DNA of 64,000 nt from PoT sp049331405. GTDB lineage: Bacteria > Planctomycetota > Planctomycetia > Isosphaerales > Isosphaeraceae. The notes beneath the pieces were generated by a model that saw nothing but the letters and a program-made list of their open reading frames with translations, was not told the DNA's origin and did no database searches. Shown piece by piece: positions 25,291-34,369 of this stretch. The number at the start of each line of letters is the position of its first letter. Positions within the stretch are counted from its first letter, which is position 1. A program made the translations under genes and the position numbers. Location: contig NZ_CP186274.1 of the NCBI RefSeq assembly GCF_049331405.1, positions 1,240,001 to 1,304,000 of the forward strand, written 5' to 3'.

Positions 25291-26943
25291 TCAAACCGTG
25301 GCGGCCGCGCCGAGGGGCCTGCCCGCCTCGTGCCACCAGTGCGAGGCCGAGGTGTGATCCCAGTCCCCCGCCGACCGGCAGGAGGCGAGGGCCCGCTCGA
25401 GCTCCAGGGCGTCGGCGAAGCGCCCGTCCGGCTCCTTGGCGAGGCAGCGGAGCACGATGCGCTCGAGGTCTTCGGGCACGCCGGATCGGATTTTCGAAGG
25501 GGGGACGACCGGGTCTCTCGTCGCCGCGATCATGACCGCCGCGGCCGATTCCCCCTCGAACGCCGCGCGGCCGGTGAGGAGGAGATACGCGACGCCGCCG
25601 ATGGCGTAGAGGTCGATCCGATGGTCGACCGGGCGTTCGCCGTTGATCTGCTCGGGGGCCATGAACTGGGGGGTGCCCGGGGGCGTGTGCGTCTGCCGGA
25701 GGGTCATCGTCCCCGAGTCGACGTCCTGCTCCTTGACGAGGCCGAAGTCGAGGAGCTTGATGAAGTCGTAGCGCCCGCCTCGCCTGGCGGCGAAGAGGTT
25801 CGCCGGCTTGATGTCGCGATGGATCAACCCCGCGCCGTGGGCCTCGGCGAGGGCCTCGCAGGCCTGCCGCAAGAGGTAGATCACCCGCCCGGCCGGCTGG
25901 GGCCCGTAGAGGTCGGAGAGCTCCTCGAGGGTCATCCCCTGCAGGTATTCCATCACGTAATAGAAGGTGCCGTCGGCCGTCGCCCCATAGTCGTAGATAT
26001 CCACGATATTCGGGTGCGTGAGCCTAGCCGTCGCCCGGACCTCCTTCTCGAACCTGGCGAGGGCGCTGGCCTCGCCAGCCCGGTCGGGCCGGATCAGCTT
26101 GATGGCGCAGGGACGCTTGAGAAGCTGGTGCTCGGCCAGGTAGACCTCTCCCATGCCGCCGGAGCCGATCTTGTCGCGAAGCTGGTACTGATTGAGCCGC
26201 TTGGCCTCGAACGCCTCCTTGCGAAGGACGCCCAGGACGTGCGTCCCGTAGATGGAGAGCCCCCCGGAGACCAGCAGGAGCGTGAGGTCGCGGGCGATGC
26301 GCTCGGTCGTCGCCACATGCCCGAGCACTCCCATGAGCTTCGGGTGGGTCAGCAGCAGCAGGGCGGTCGTCGCCCCCGGCAGGGCGGCGAAGGCCAGGGC
26401 GAACCGGCTGGCTCGCTGCCAGTTCCCGGGGATGAACAGGGCGTGGGCGAACATCAGGATCATCGCCATGATGATCATGTTCTTGGAGGCCGAGACGATC
26501 GCCACGGGATCGTCCCTGAGGGCCGCCACCAGCATCGCGTTGTAGACCCGGATCGCCAGGACCAGGGCCGTCGCCCCGAAGAGGGCCGCCTCGTTGGCCC
26601 GGAGCCATCGCGTGTTGAACGTCCGGGGCGCCGTGAGCAGCACCGTGCACGTCGCGATGCCCAGGATCGCCGCGACCTGGAGCTGCCAGGCCGCCGAGGC
26701 CGCGTAGAGGATATCGCGGATCAACGTGAGCGTGAGCGCGACCGAGAAGAATGTCCCCACCGCGCGGAGCCTCGCCTGGAGCAGGGCATCGCCGCCCCCG
26801 CTCGTCGGTGCCCCCACGCCCCGGATCCCCGCATCCTTCGCGATGGGCTTCGCATCAAACGCGAGCTCACGCCCTCGCCTCGCCCCCGGATTCGGCTGGG
26901 CGGACGTCGTCGGCTGATCCTGAAGGGGTTCCTGCTTGCTCAT
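25291..26943 (-). CDS. Ser/Thr kinase with N-terminal multi-TM domain
   Basis: Predicted 550 residues. Residues about 62-240 hold six hydrophobic helices (for example FFSVALTLTLIRDILY, TLLLVSGGLSIYGTHVLGVL). The kinase domain follows (253-520): Gly-rich loop KIGSGGMGEVYLA, Lys282 in CAIKLI, catalytic HRDIKPAN (Asp377), DFG (Asp399) and GTPQFMAPEQ. Placing a polytopic sensor before the kinase is unlike the usual PknB layout and recalls bacterial 6TM-kinase proteins. Start ATG 26943 is 6 nt after GGTGGGG; ATG 26949 is an alternative. It converges on the Dev-like operon, 19 bp away. Substrates unknown. Confidence 0.9.
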   Translation of the reverse strand: MSKQEPLQDQPTTSAQPNPGARRGRELAFDAKPIAKDAGIRGVGAPTSGGGDALLQARLRAVGTFFSVALTLTLIRDILYAASAAWQLQVAAILGIATCTVLLTAPRTFNTRWLRANEAALFGATALVLAIRVYNAMLVAALRDDPVAIVSASKNMIIMAMILMFAHALFIPGNWQRASRFALAFAALPGATTALLLLTHPKLMGVLGHVATTERIARDLTLLLVSGGLSIYGTHVLGVLRKEAFEAKRLNQYQLRDKIGSGGMGEVYLAEHQLLKRPCAIKLIRPDRAGEASALARFEKEVRATARLTHPNIVDIYDYGATADGTFYYVMEYLQGMTLEELSDLYGPQPAGRVIYLLRQACEALAEAHGAGLIHRDIKPANLFAARRGGRYDFIKLLDFGLVKEQDVDSGTMTLRQTHTPPGTPQFMAPEQINGERPVDHRIDLYAIGGVAYLLLTGRAAFEGESAAAVMIAATRDPVVPPSKIRSGVPEDLERIVLRCLAKEPDGRFADALELERALASCRSAGDWDHTSASHWWHEAGRPLGAAATV

Positions 26944-26949
26944 GACCAT

Positions 26950-27477
26950 CCCCACCGATTCCGCCTGCGATCTCCATTGGGCGTCTGAAGGTACCATCGT
27001 ACCCCCTCTCACCCTACAAGAATCGCCGACCCACCCCCAACCGCCAATCTCGCCACGATTGGCATGTAGCCCGGGAGGATCGCCCGCATGCGCCTCCCAT
27101 GACCGTGGCGACGGGTCGGGACAAGGTGTTAGGTTGGTGGAATACAGTCATGAAATGGTTTAGAAACAGAGTGTGTACTGCGAACCTGTCCGTAGCTGCA
27201 TTGTACCTGTCGCTGAGTTTGGCGGTGCGGAACCAACCATGTCAGGCCGCTGACCTAGGGCGACGACTGCACCGAGAAACGGGATGGCGAGCATTGAAAA
27301 AGCCTGGCGTTCGAGAACGGATGCGAGTTGCGGGAATCTCTGGCACAGGATAGTGCGTGGGTGCGATGATGTTATGGATGGCTCAGTGACGATCGATTGG
27401 CTGTCTTGGTGACCACCGTCGTCACGATCGGGCCAACCTTCATCCATCTGTTACGTGTGCAGAGGATCAAGCGAACG
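26950..27477. other. AT-richer gap, no confident gene
   Basis: Includes the kinase leader and 450 bp of lower-GC sequence. Only short overlapping frames occur on both strands, including a 42-codon frame from an ATG near 27284, none with recognisable protein features. It marks the left edge of an AT-richer islet. Confidence 0.4.
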
Positions 27478-27861
27478 ATGTCCGAGGCAAAGAATTACTC
27501 GGTGGATGGCAAAGACCGCGAGGAATGCGATTGCGGTTGGAGGTCGATGCCGCATCGCCTCGTTACGTCGCCGCCGAAGACCAAGCTTCGGAGCCTTGAT
27601 GAGTTGCGGCGCGGCTGGGGTGATCCGGTCTCATTTACCATCTCACAAGACCCACCTCAGTTCTGCGACCGTTTATGTTATGAGCGAGAGTCGGAGTGCT
27701 GCGCAATCTGCGGCGAGCGAACATACGGCGAGGGACGAATTCCCGCCAGCCTGCACCCGGTCTGGGCGAATGGACGAAGCATCGGCATCGGGATGTGGGT
27801 CCATCGAACTTGCTTCGAAAGCTGCCCAGATACGGGCGAGCCTGGCCCGATACCCTGGTGA
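27478..27861 (+). CDS. Cysteine-rich hypothetical protein
   Basis: Predicted 127 residues. Ten Cys residues include CDC near the N-terminus, CDRLC in the middle, the knuckle CCAICGERTYGEG and a later WVHRTCFESCPDTG, so a small zinc-binding fold (C-x2-C plus His/Cys) is likely. The conserved-looking tail RIPASLHPVWANGRSIGIG suggests a functional domain. GAGGAT lies just before ATG 27478; a longer TTG start at 27397 is weaker. It sits 290 bp upstream of the Imm7-type gene in the same AT-richer islet. Family not recognised. Confidence 0.5.
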   Translation: MSEAKNYSVDGKDREECDCGWRSMPHRLVTSPPKTKLRSLDELRRGWGDPVSFTISQDPPQFCDRLCYERESECCAICGERTYGEGRIPASLHPVWANGRSIGIGMWVHRTCFESCPDTGEPGPIPW

Positions 27862-28150
27862 GAGTCTTGGACCACACGCGTTAGCCGGTGGCTGGGAGGC
27901 TGCCTCATTACACCAAGTCGCGGAAAGTGCAGGTCCATGGCAGCGAGTGGAGAAGGAACTTTCCGCCGAGAATCATGACTCCGCTGATTTTGAGCAGACA
28001 ATCCTCCCAGCTTGGAATCTACGGCGTCCCTCCGCCGATGGGCGAATAGTCCGCACGGTCATGTCATGTTGGTTGTCTCTCTGTTGTCTGTCAGCGAAAG
28101 TTAATAAATTGATATTTTTAATGTGATTGATTTTTGAAACAGGAGTATCC
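27862..28150. other. Gap upstream of the Imm7-type gene
   Basis: About 290 bp with no convincing frame. The last 70 bp are very AT-rich (28095-28140), a likely promoter zone for the gene at 28151. Confidence 0.4.
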
Positions 28151-28669
28151 ATGATGATCTTCGCCGCCGGCTGGTGTTTCTTGCGCACATCCCGCGACAT
28201 CTACGCTGTGACATCTGCGAAGGACGCCTCGAAGGTTGATGAGGCAATCGACGCAGCCGACGCCCGACTTTGGGAAGAGTTTCGCCAATGGATATCGGCG
28301 AACGCATCGCCGTGGCTGCTATGCACGTTTAACGAGCACCACAACAACCACAAAGGATTTCTGCAGGTTTACCTGTCGAGAAATCACCGATCCTCGCCCT
28401 TCTGGGCCATGCTGGAATGGATTGCAGAGCACGGGCCGGCAAGTTATGGCTTGTTCTATGTCCACGACGATGAAGACACGGCAGGGACGCGGTACGGGCG
28501 GGGCATTCCAGAAGACTATGACAACGTCTTTCGCGTCCATCGAGTGATGAACGGCCGCGTGGATGAGCTGGCCGATCCATTCTTCGGCCCAATCGTGCCG
28601 AACCTCGAGCCCGTGCATCCATATGATCGCGAACTTCTGGACGACACCGACGCGGCTCCGAACGTATAA
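28151..28669 (+). CDS. Imm7-family immunity protein (orphan)
   Basis: Predicted 172 residues. The arrangement GWCFLRTSRD near the start, LLCTFNEHHNNHKGFLQVYL, then GPASYGLFYVHDDED and a C-terminal DPFFGPIVPNLEP matches the Imm7 immunity-protein family of polymorphic toxin and contact-dependent inhibition systems. These small cytoplasmic proteins neutralise a cognate toxin domain. AGGAG (28141-28145) lies 5 nt before ATG 28151. No polymorphic toxin is found nearby, so it may protect against toxins from other strains. The surrounding DNA is AT-richer than the core genome. Confidence 0.7.
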   Translation: MMIFAAGWCFLRTSRDIYAVTSAKDASKVDEAIDAADARLWEEFRQWISANASPWLLCTFNEHHNNHKGFLQVYLSRNHRSSPFWAMLEWIAEHGPASYGLFYVHDDEDTAGTRYGRGIPEDYDNVFRVHRVMNGRVDELADPFFGPIVPNLEPVHPYDRELLDDTDAAPNV

Positions 28670-28857
28670 GTCGATTTTAGCGAATCTCACTCGCCCGCCG
28701 CAGTTGCCCTTGGCTGTTATCGATATCTTGCCTGGCGTCACACCCCTTGAACGACCCTTTCATCCGACGACGTACCGCAGCTTGCCTGATGTGTCACAGA
28801 ACCTAACTGGCGAGGTCTTTCAGGCATGGCGTTCAGGAAGGGCAACACTCCTCTCGA

Positions 28858-29472
28858 CTACCGGCTCAACGTACGAGCCGGGTCGATACCCAGCTTGCGG
28901 TACTTGTCGAGCACCCGAAAGCTCCGGCGGCTCCACCAGATGCTGACGTAGATCAGGACGGGGACGCTGAGGACAAGCTTATACTTCATGTGCTCGGTGA
29001 GGCCGCCTTTCCGGACTATCCCCGCGAGGACGAGCGGGCCCATCGCGAACAACGCAAGGCCAAGCAGGATGCCCAGGCCGGCGGCGCCGACCATCAGGCG
29101 GGCGCCGGCGCGGGAAGGGAGAGGCTCGAAGCCCTGGGCGCAGGAGATGCAGACGCGAGGGCGGGCGAGGACGAAGCGGTCGTAGCCATAAAAGGCCGTG
29201 GTCTCCACGGCGTTCATCTCGCGAATCGAGGTGGAGCCGCAGGCGGGGCACAGGTTGGATGACGCGGCGGGGGGTGGCAGCACCGGTTCGACTTCCGGGG
29301 GTTCCGGGACGTTGCCGCGTCGGACGTGGAACCAGTAGCCGAATCCGGCCGCCACCAGACCCGCGGCGGCGATGTACCAGCCGGCCCCGTTCAGGTCGGG
29401 GAGCATGAGCAAGGCCAGGCCCCCGGCGACTATCAGGCCCCCGAGCACGATCATCCCATGTTCCTGTCGCAT
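28858..29472 (-). CDS. Membrane protein with zinc-ribbon loop
   Basis: Predicted 204 residues. Two N-terminal helices (MIVLGGLIVAGGLALLML, WYIAAAGLVAAGFGYWF), a loop with two CxxC pairs (CPACGSTS and CISCAQG, 30 residues apart) and two C-terminal helices (GAAGLGILLGLALFAMGPLV, YKLVLSVPVLIYVSIWW). The Cys pairs suggest a zinc ribbon facing the cytoplasm. Start ATG 29472 has only a weak ribosome binding site. The gene returns to high GC. Function unknown. Confidence 0.65.
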   Translation of the reverse strand: MRQEHGMIVLGGLIVAGGLALLMLPDLNGAGWYIAAAGLVAAGFGYWFHVRRGNVPEPPEVEPVLPPPAASSNLCPACGSTSIREMNAVETTAFYGYDRFVLARPRVCISCAQGFEPLPSRAGARLMVGAAGLGILLGLALFAMGPLVLAGIVRKGGLTEHMKYKLVLSVPVLIYVSIWWSRRSFRVLDKYRKLGIDPARTLSR

Positions 29473-29687
29473 CGTTGTCGCTCGCTATGACTCGATGATT
29501 ATTCACATTTCTTCATGGAAATGCACGAGGCATGTAACGTGTTCGGCCCTGGGGCCAGTGCGTCGTTCCCGGCCCGCTGTCTCCATTGCCAATGGGGATC
29601 CGCAGGATGTCCGGAACGAGTGTCAAGGAACCGGAGGTCAGAATCCGACTCAGCCTTGGCTTTTGCCGGGCCGTTGTCATAAAATCC

Positions 29688-29717
29688 TTGACAAAAGGGT
29701 CTGCCTCGCCTTATCGA
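29688..29717 (+). promoter_or_regulatory. Candidate promoter for the amidohydrolase
   Basis: TTGACA (29688-29693) followed after 18 bp by TATCGA (29712-29717). It lies 40 bp upstream of the ATG at 29757, a suitable distance. Judged by eye only. Confidence 0.4.
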
Positions 29718-29756
29718 GGGCGCGAATGTGGGCCTTAAAAAGAGGGGGGATCGGCG

Positions 29757-31223
29757 ATGAACGAGCGCGCGAGTGCGTCGGGGGCAGCTTCGTCCAGTGA
29801 CCAGGCTCAGGCGGGCAGGGCGGAGGCCCAATCGCCAAGGCCCCGGACGATGCTGGTCAAGAACGCGACCGTGCTCGTCACGATGGACGGGACGCGTCGC
29901 GAGATCCCCGGCGGCGGGCTCTTCATCCGCGACGGCAAGATCGAGAAGGTTGGGCCAACCTCTGAGTTGCCTACTGAGGCCGACGAGGTGCTCGACCTCG
30001 CCGGGCACGTCGTCTTGCCGGGGCTGGTGAACGTCCACCACCACCTCTATCAAACGCTCTTCCGCGTCGTCCCGGGGGCTCAGGACGGCAATGTGTTCAA
30101 CTGGCTCCAGACTCTCTACACGATGTGGGCGAGGATGACCCCCGACGCGCTCGCCTCGGCGACGCGGACGGGCCTCGCCGAGCTGGCCCTGACGGGTTGC
30201 ACGACGGTCTTCGACCACTCGTACGTCTTCCCGAACGCCTGCCGGGTCGACGACCAGGTGGAGGTCGCCCGCGACATGGGGGTGCGGTTCCACGTCTCGC
30301 GCGGGAGCATGTCGCTAGGTCAGTCGAAGGGGGGGCTCCCGCCCGATAGCTGCGTCGAGGACGAGGAGGCCATCCTCAAGGACTCCCGCCGCGTGATCGA
30401 GGCCTATCACGACCCCGAGCCCGGCTCGATGACCCGGATCGTCCTGGCCCCTTGCTCCCCCTTCTCGGTCACTCCCGACCTCATGAGGGAGTCGGCCAAG
30501 ATGGCGCGGGCGTACAAGGTCCACCTGCACACGCACCTGGCCGAGTCGCTCGACGAGGAGCGGTACACGACCAAGAATTTCGGCGTCCGTCCGGTCGGCC
30601 TGATGGAGCAACTCGACTGGGTCGGCAACGACGTCTGGTTCGCCCACGCGGTCCACATCGACGACGCCGAGATCGGCACCTTCGCCAGGACCGGCTGCGG
30701 CGTGGCCCATTGCCCGTCGTCGAACATGCGGCTCGCCTCGGGGATCGCGCCGGTCTGGAAGTACCGCAAGGCCGGGGTCAGGACGGGGCTCGGCGTCGAC
30801 GGATCCGCCAGCAACGACAGCTCGCACATGCTGGCCGAGGCCCGCATGGCCATGCTGCTCGCCAGGACCCAACTCAGCTTCAACCCGGGGGGGCCGCCGG
30901 CCGAGAAGTCGTTCTGGATGACGGCCAGGGACGTGCTCGAGATGGGGACCCGCGGCGGGGCCGAGGTCCTGGGTCGCGACGACATCGGCTCGCTCGAGCC
31001 CGGCAAGTGCGCCGACTTCTTCGCGGTGCGGCTCGACGGGATCGAGTACGCCGGCGGGCTCCACGACCCCGTGGCCGCGACCGTCTTCTGCGCCCCGGCC
31101 CGCGCCAATTACACGGTGATCGACGGCCGCGTCATCGTCGACCAGGGGCGGATCACGACCCTCGACCTCCCCCGCGTCATCGAGGATCAGAACCGGATCG
31201 CGAGATCACTCGTGGATGGATGA
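29757..31223 (+). CDS. 8-oxoguanine deaminase-like amidohydrolase
   Basis: Predicted 488 residues of the TRZ/ATZ amidohydrolase group. After a disordered ~35-residue N-terminus comes MLVKNATVLVTMDG, the metal-binding LVNVHHHLYQTLFR, HTHLAESLDEERY, FAHAVHID, CPSSNMRLASGIAPV and LGVDGSASND. This set of motifs, especially NMRLASG and GVDGSASND, matches the 8-oxoguanine deaminase/hydroxydechloroatrazine ethylaminohydrolase family, which deaminates purine or triazine rings. AGAGGGGGGA precedes the ATG. The neighbourhood gives no further clue, so substrate assignment rests on motifs. Confidence 0.8.
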   Translation: MNERASASGAASSSDQAQAGRAEAQSPRPRTMLVKNATVLVTMDGTRREIPGGGLFIRDGKIEKVGPTSELPTEADEVLDLAGHVVLPGLVNVHHHLYQTLFRVVPGAQDGNVFNWLQTLYTMWARMTPDALASATRTGLAELALTGCTTVFDHSYVFPNACRVDDQVEVARDMGVRFHVSRGSMSLGQSKGGLPPDSCVEDEEAILKDSRRVIEAYHDPEPGSMTRIVLAPCSPFSVTPDLMRESAKMARAYKVHLHTHLAESLDEERYTTKNFGVRPVGLMEQLDWVGNDVWFAHAVHIDDAEIGTFARTGCGVAHCPSSNMRLASGIAPVWKYRKAGVRTGLGVDGSASNDSSHMLAEARMAMLLARTQLSFNPGGPPAEKSFWMTARDVLEMGTRGGAEVLGRDDIGSLEPGKCADFFAVRLDGIEYAGGLHDPVAATVFCAPARANYTVIDGRVIVDQGRITTLDLPRVIEDQNRIARSLVDG

Positions 31224-31432
31224 GTCGGGCTGTGCCTTGTCGTCGGGTCTTCCGGGTTTGACGGCCGGGGGGCCCTCGCTCCCCCTCCGGGCGGTCGCCC
31301 ACCCGTAGACCCGGAGGCATCCGGCGATTAGTCTGAATCGGCCCCGGCGGCGACCCCTCTCGGAGGCCGGTCGCTGCGGAGGGGTTCGGGCCGCGTGTTC
31401 GTTGAAGTCAATAGGGAGCGAGGAGAACGACA

Positions 31433-33061
31433 ATGTCCGCCAAACCACTGCGAGAGCGCGCCGCCTGGAAGCAGCTCGAAGCCCACTACGGCGAGATCCG
31501 CGACGTCCACCTCCGCCAGCTCTTCGCCGACGACCCGGGCCGGGGCGAGCGGCTCACGGCCGAGGCGGCGGGGCTGTTCATCGACTACTCCAAGAACCGC
31601 GTGACCGACGAGACGATCAAGCGGCTCGTGACGCTCGCCGAGGAGTCGGGCCTGCGCGACCGGATCGACGCGATGTTCCGCGGCGACAAGATCAACGTCA
31701 CCGAGAACCGCGCGGTGCTGCACGTCGCGCTCCGGGCTCCCAAGGGGCAGAAGATCGAGGTGGACGGCGAGGACGTCGTCCCCGAGGTCCACGCCGTCCT
31801 CGACAAGATGTCGGCCTTCGCCGACAAGCTCCGGAGCGGCTCCTGGCTCGGGCACACGGGCAAGCGGATCCGCAACGTCGTGAATATCGGGATCGGCGGC
31901 TCCGACCTCGGCCCGGTCATGGCGTACGAGGCGCTCCGGCACTACAGCGACCGGAACCTGACCTTCCGCTTCGTCTCGAACATCGACGGCACCGACTTCG
32001 CCGAGGCCACCCACGACCTCGACCCGGCCGAGACCCTCTTCATCGTCTCCTCCAAGACGTTCACAACGCTGGAGACGATGACCAACGCCCACACGGCGAG
32101 GGCCTGGAGCCTGAAGGCTCTCGGCGACGACAAGGCCGTCGCCAAGCACTTCGTCGCCGTCTCGACGAACGCCGAGGAGGTTTCGAAGTTCGGCATCGAC
32201 ACCGCGAACATGTTCGGCTTCTGGGACTGGGTCGGCGGTCGCTACTCGATGGACTCGGCGATCGGGCTCTCGACGATGCTCGCCGTCGGCCCCGACAACT
32301 TCCGCGCGATGCTCGCCGGCTTCCACGCCATGGACGAGCACTTCCGCACCGCCCCGTTCGAGAAGAACCTCCCCGTCCTGCTGGGCCTCTTCGGCCTCTG
32401 GTACACCGACTTCCTGGGTGCCGAGACGATCGCGGTCCTGCCGTATGATCAGTACCTCAAGCGGTTCCCGGCGTACTTGCAGCAGCTCACGATGGAGAGC
32501 AACGGCAAGCACGTGACCCTCTCGGGCAAGCACGTCGACTACGCGACCGGCCCGATCTACTGGGGCGAGCCCGGCACCAACGGCCAGCACTCGTTCTACC
32601 AGCTCATCCATCAGGGGACCCGCCTGATCCCCTGCGACCTGATCGCCTTCTGCCAGTCCTTGAACCCGCTGGGCGAGCACCACGACTACCTGATGTCGAA
32701 CGTCTTCGCCCAGGCCGAGGCCCTCGCCTTCGGCAAGACCCCCGAGGAGGTCAAGGCCGAAGGCACCGCCGACTGGCTCGTCCCCCACCGCACGTTCGAA
32801 GGCAACCGCCCCTCGAACGTGATCCTCGCCGAGAAGCTCACCCCCGAGATCCTCGGCAGCCTGATCGCCCTGTATGAGCACAGCGTCTTCACCCAGGGCA
32901 TCATCTGGGAGATCGACTCGTTCGACCAGTGGGGCGTCGAGCTCGGCAAGGTCCTCGCCAAGCGGATCATCCCCGAGCTCGGCGGCTCCGAGCCCAACCT
33001 GACCCACGACAGCTCCACCAACGCCCTGATCCGCCGCTACCGCCAGCACAAGGCGAAGTAA
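31433..33061 (+). CDS. pgi: Glucose-6-phosphate isomerase
   Basis: Predicted 542 residues, normal for the long bacterial/eukaryotic PGI type. Interconverts glucose-6-phosphate and fructose-6-phosphate. Visible: NIGIGGSDLGPVMAYEAL (sugar-phosphate site), SSKTFTTLETMTNA, the signature region FGFWDWVGGRYSMDSAIGLS, EPGTNGQHSFYQLIHQG (catalytic Glu/His region) and the second PROSITE-like motif SFDQWGVELGK. GAGGAG about 8 nt upstream supports the ATG. It feeds the zwf-gnd pathway encoded at 53-61 kb, although it lies 20 kb away. Followed by a strong terminator. Confidence 0.96.
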   Translation: MSAKPLRERAAWKQLEAHYGEIRDVHLRQLFADDPGRGERLTAEAAGLFIDYSKNRVTDETIKRLVTLAEESGLRDRIDAMFRGDKINVTENRAVLHVALRAPKGQKIEVDGEDVVPEVHAVLDKMSAFADKLRSGSWLGHTGKRIRNVVNIGIGGSDLGPVMAYEALRHYSDRNLTFRFVSNIDGTDFAEATHDLDPAETLFIVSSKTFTTLETMTNAHTARAWSLKALGDDKAVAKHFVAVSTNAEEVSKFGIDTANMFGFWDWVGGRYSMDSAIGLSTMLAVGPDNFRAMLAGFHAMDEHFRTAPFEKNLPVLLGLFGLWYTDFLGAETIAVLPYDQYLKRFPAYLQQLTMESNGKHVTLSGKHVDYATGPIYWGEPGTNGQHSFYQLIHQGTRLIPCDLIAFCQSLNPLGEHHDYLMSNVFAQAEALAFGKTPEEVKAEGTADWLVPHRTFEGNRPSNVILAEKLTPEILGSLIALYEHSVFTQGIIWEIDSFDQWGVELGKVLAKRIIPELGGSEPNLTHDSSTNALIRRYRQHKAK

Positions 33062-33103
33062 TCGAGCCGGCACATTCGCGGCGGTAATGCCAAGCGATCA
33101 TTT

Positions 33104-33142
33104 GAGAGGACTCGGGCGTGCCACGCACGGCCGAGTCCTCTC
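33104..33142 (+). terminator. Terminator after pgi
   Basis: GAGAGGACTCGG (33104-33115) and CCGAGTCCTCTC (33131-33142) form a perfect 12-bp stem with a 15-nt loop, 43 nt after the pgi stop. The T-rich GCATTTGT that follows is short. Confidence 0.7.
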
Positions 33143-33364
33143 GCATTTGTGGCATGGCCCATTGTCGCAATGGAGGCAGAGTGAGGGGCAGCATTCGTCT
33201 GAATACAGACTGTGTCATAATCCAGGAGCCTGGTTAGTGGACGAGCTTACCTTGCATGCGAAATGATCGGTCTACCTTCTTCAATGAAGATGGCCTGCGA
33301 AATCCTCACGCGAAGTTGCACCGGAGCCACTCGGTTGAGAGTAGGGCATGGGATATAGACTCTT
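33143..33364. other. AT-richer gap
   Basis: About 220 bp between the pgi terminator and the Mrr-type gene. No gene; GC content drops here and stays lower through the next gene. Confidence 0.35.
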
Positions 33365-34192
33365 ATGATGCCGCCTCAAGCTGAGATCGAGATTCCGCTC
33401 CTAGAAATCCTTCGAGACCTGGGTGGCGAAGCAAGGCCCAAGGATGTCTACGAGTTACTGACGGCGAGATTTCCCCAACTCACCGAAGAAGACCTTGCCG
33501 CGACGCTCAAACACGGCGAGAAGAAATGGCAAAATCGCATCCAATGGACGAGGCAATACCTGATCCAGGCGGGTGATATGGCCAAGCCACGTCATGGCAT
33601 ATGGGCGATCACGGAACAAGGGAAGCGACGTCTCCTACCGACCAATCCGGATGGAACTAGCCCTCATATCGATCCCCCCTTACCGAAAATTAGCCTGGTC
33701 GAACTTTATGAGGCCTACGAACTTCAATTCCGCTCGAAACTCCTGGGAAGACTTCTCGAACTGAGGCCTCGGCAGTTCGAGCAGTTCTCCAAAGAGTTGC
33801 TCGCGGCTTATGGCTTCGTGCAAGTCACCGTCACCCAGATCTCGCGGGATGGCGGTATCGATGGGCATGGGTTACTCAAGGTCGGCCTGGCCCGCATGTC
33901 CGTTGCTTTCCAGTCCAAGCGATGGGAAGGCAATGTGCCGCGACCCGAGGTCGATAAGTTTCGCGGTGCGATTCAAGGCGAATACGAGCAGGGGATCTTC
34001 TTCACGACGGCGGATTTCACGAAAGGGGCCATGGATGCCTCAATCAAGAAAGGGGCCGTCCCCATCATCCTTCTCAACGGCGAGAGCATCGTAAATCTCA
34101 TGATCGAGAAGGAATTTGGTGTTCTCCGCAAGCCATTGCAAGTCTTCGAAGATCAGCTAGATACAATATTTGGTGAAATTCAAGAAATATAG
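33365..34192 (+). CDS. mrr: Mrr-type restriction endonuclease
   Basis: Predicted 275 residues, the size of Mrr. The N-terminal ~90 residues are the Mrr winged helix (IEIPLLEILRDLGGEARPKD, then HGIWAITEQGKRRL). The C-terminal PD-(D/E)xK domain has FEQFSKELLAAYGF, then DGGIDG and FQSKRW, the D-(x)n-QxK active site. Mrr enzymes cut modified DNA as type IV restriction systems. No methylase or specificity subunit is adjacent, consistent with type IV. Start is ATG 33365 or 33368. The codon usage is AT-richer than neighbours, suggesting acquisition. Confidence 0.88.
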   Translation: MMPPQAEIEIPLLEILRDLGGEARPKDVYELLTARFPQLTEEDLAATLKHGEKKWQNRIQWTRQYLIQAGDMAKPRHGIWAITEQGKRRLLPTNPDGTSPHIDPPLPKISLVELYEAYELQFRSKLLGRLLELRPRQFEQFSKELLAAYGFVQVTVTQISRDGGIDGHGLLKVGLARMSVAFQSKRWEGNVPRPEVDKFRGAIQGEYEQGIFFTTADFTKGAMDASIKKGAVPIILLNGESIVNLMIEKEFGVLRKPLQVFEDQLDTIFGEIQEI

Positions 34193-34249
34193 AAGAGTTG
34201 GTTTTGGCGTAAATTGGCTGGTGTCGTTCACGTTGAGAATAGTGACCGT
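34193..34249 (-). pseudogene. Possible C-terminal relic of a PIN toxin
   Basis: Downstream of the decayed antitoxin on the minus strand, one frame reads TVTILNVNDTSQFTPKPTL, reminiscent of the C-terminal LTLVTNNTxxFxxIRGL strand of PIN toxins such as the one at 11446. Very short and speculative. Confidence 0.2.
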
Positions 34250-34369
34250 TCAAGGGCGAACATGCCTGATCAAGGCGGTCATAGGGTGGTGGACCGCACG
34301 CGGGATCTTTCTTGATGAGACATGGAGGGTTCAAAGCTCGATATCTCGTCACTTGTCTTCACGTTGGCT

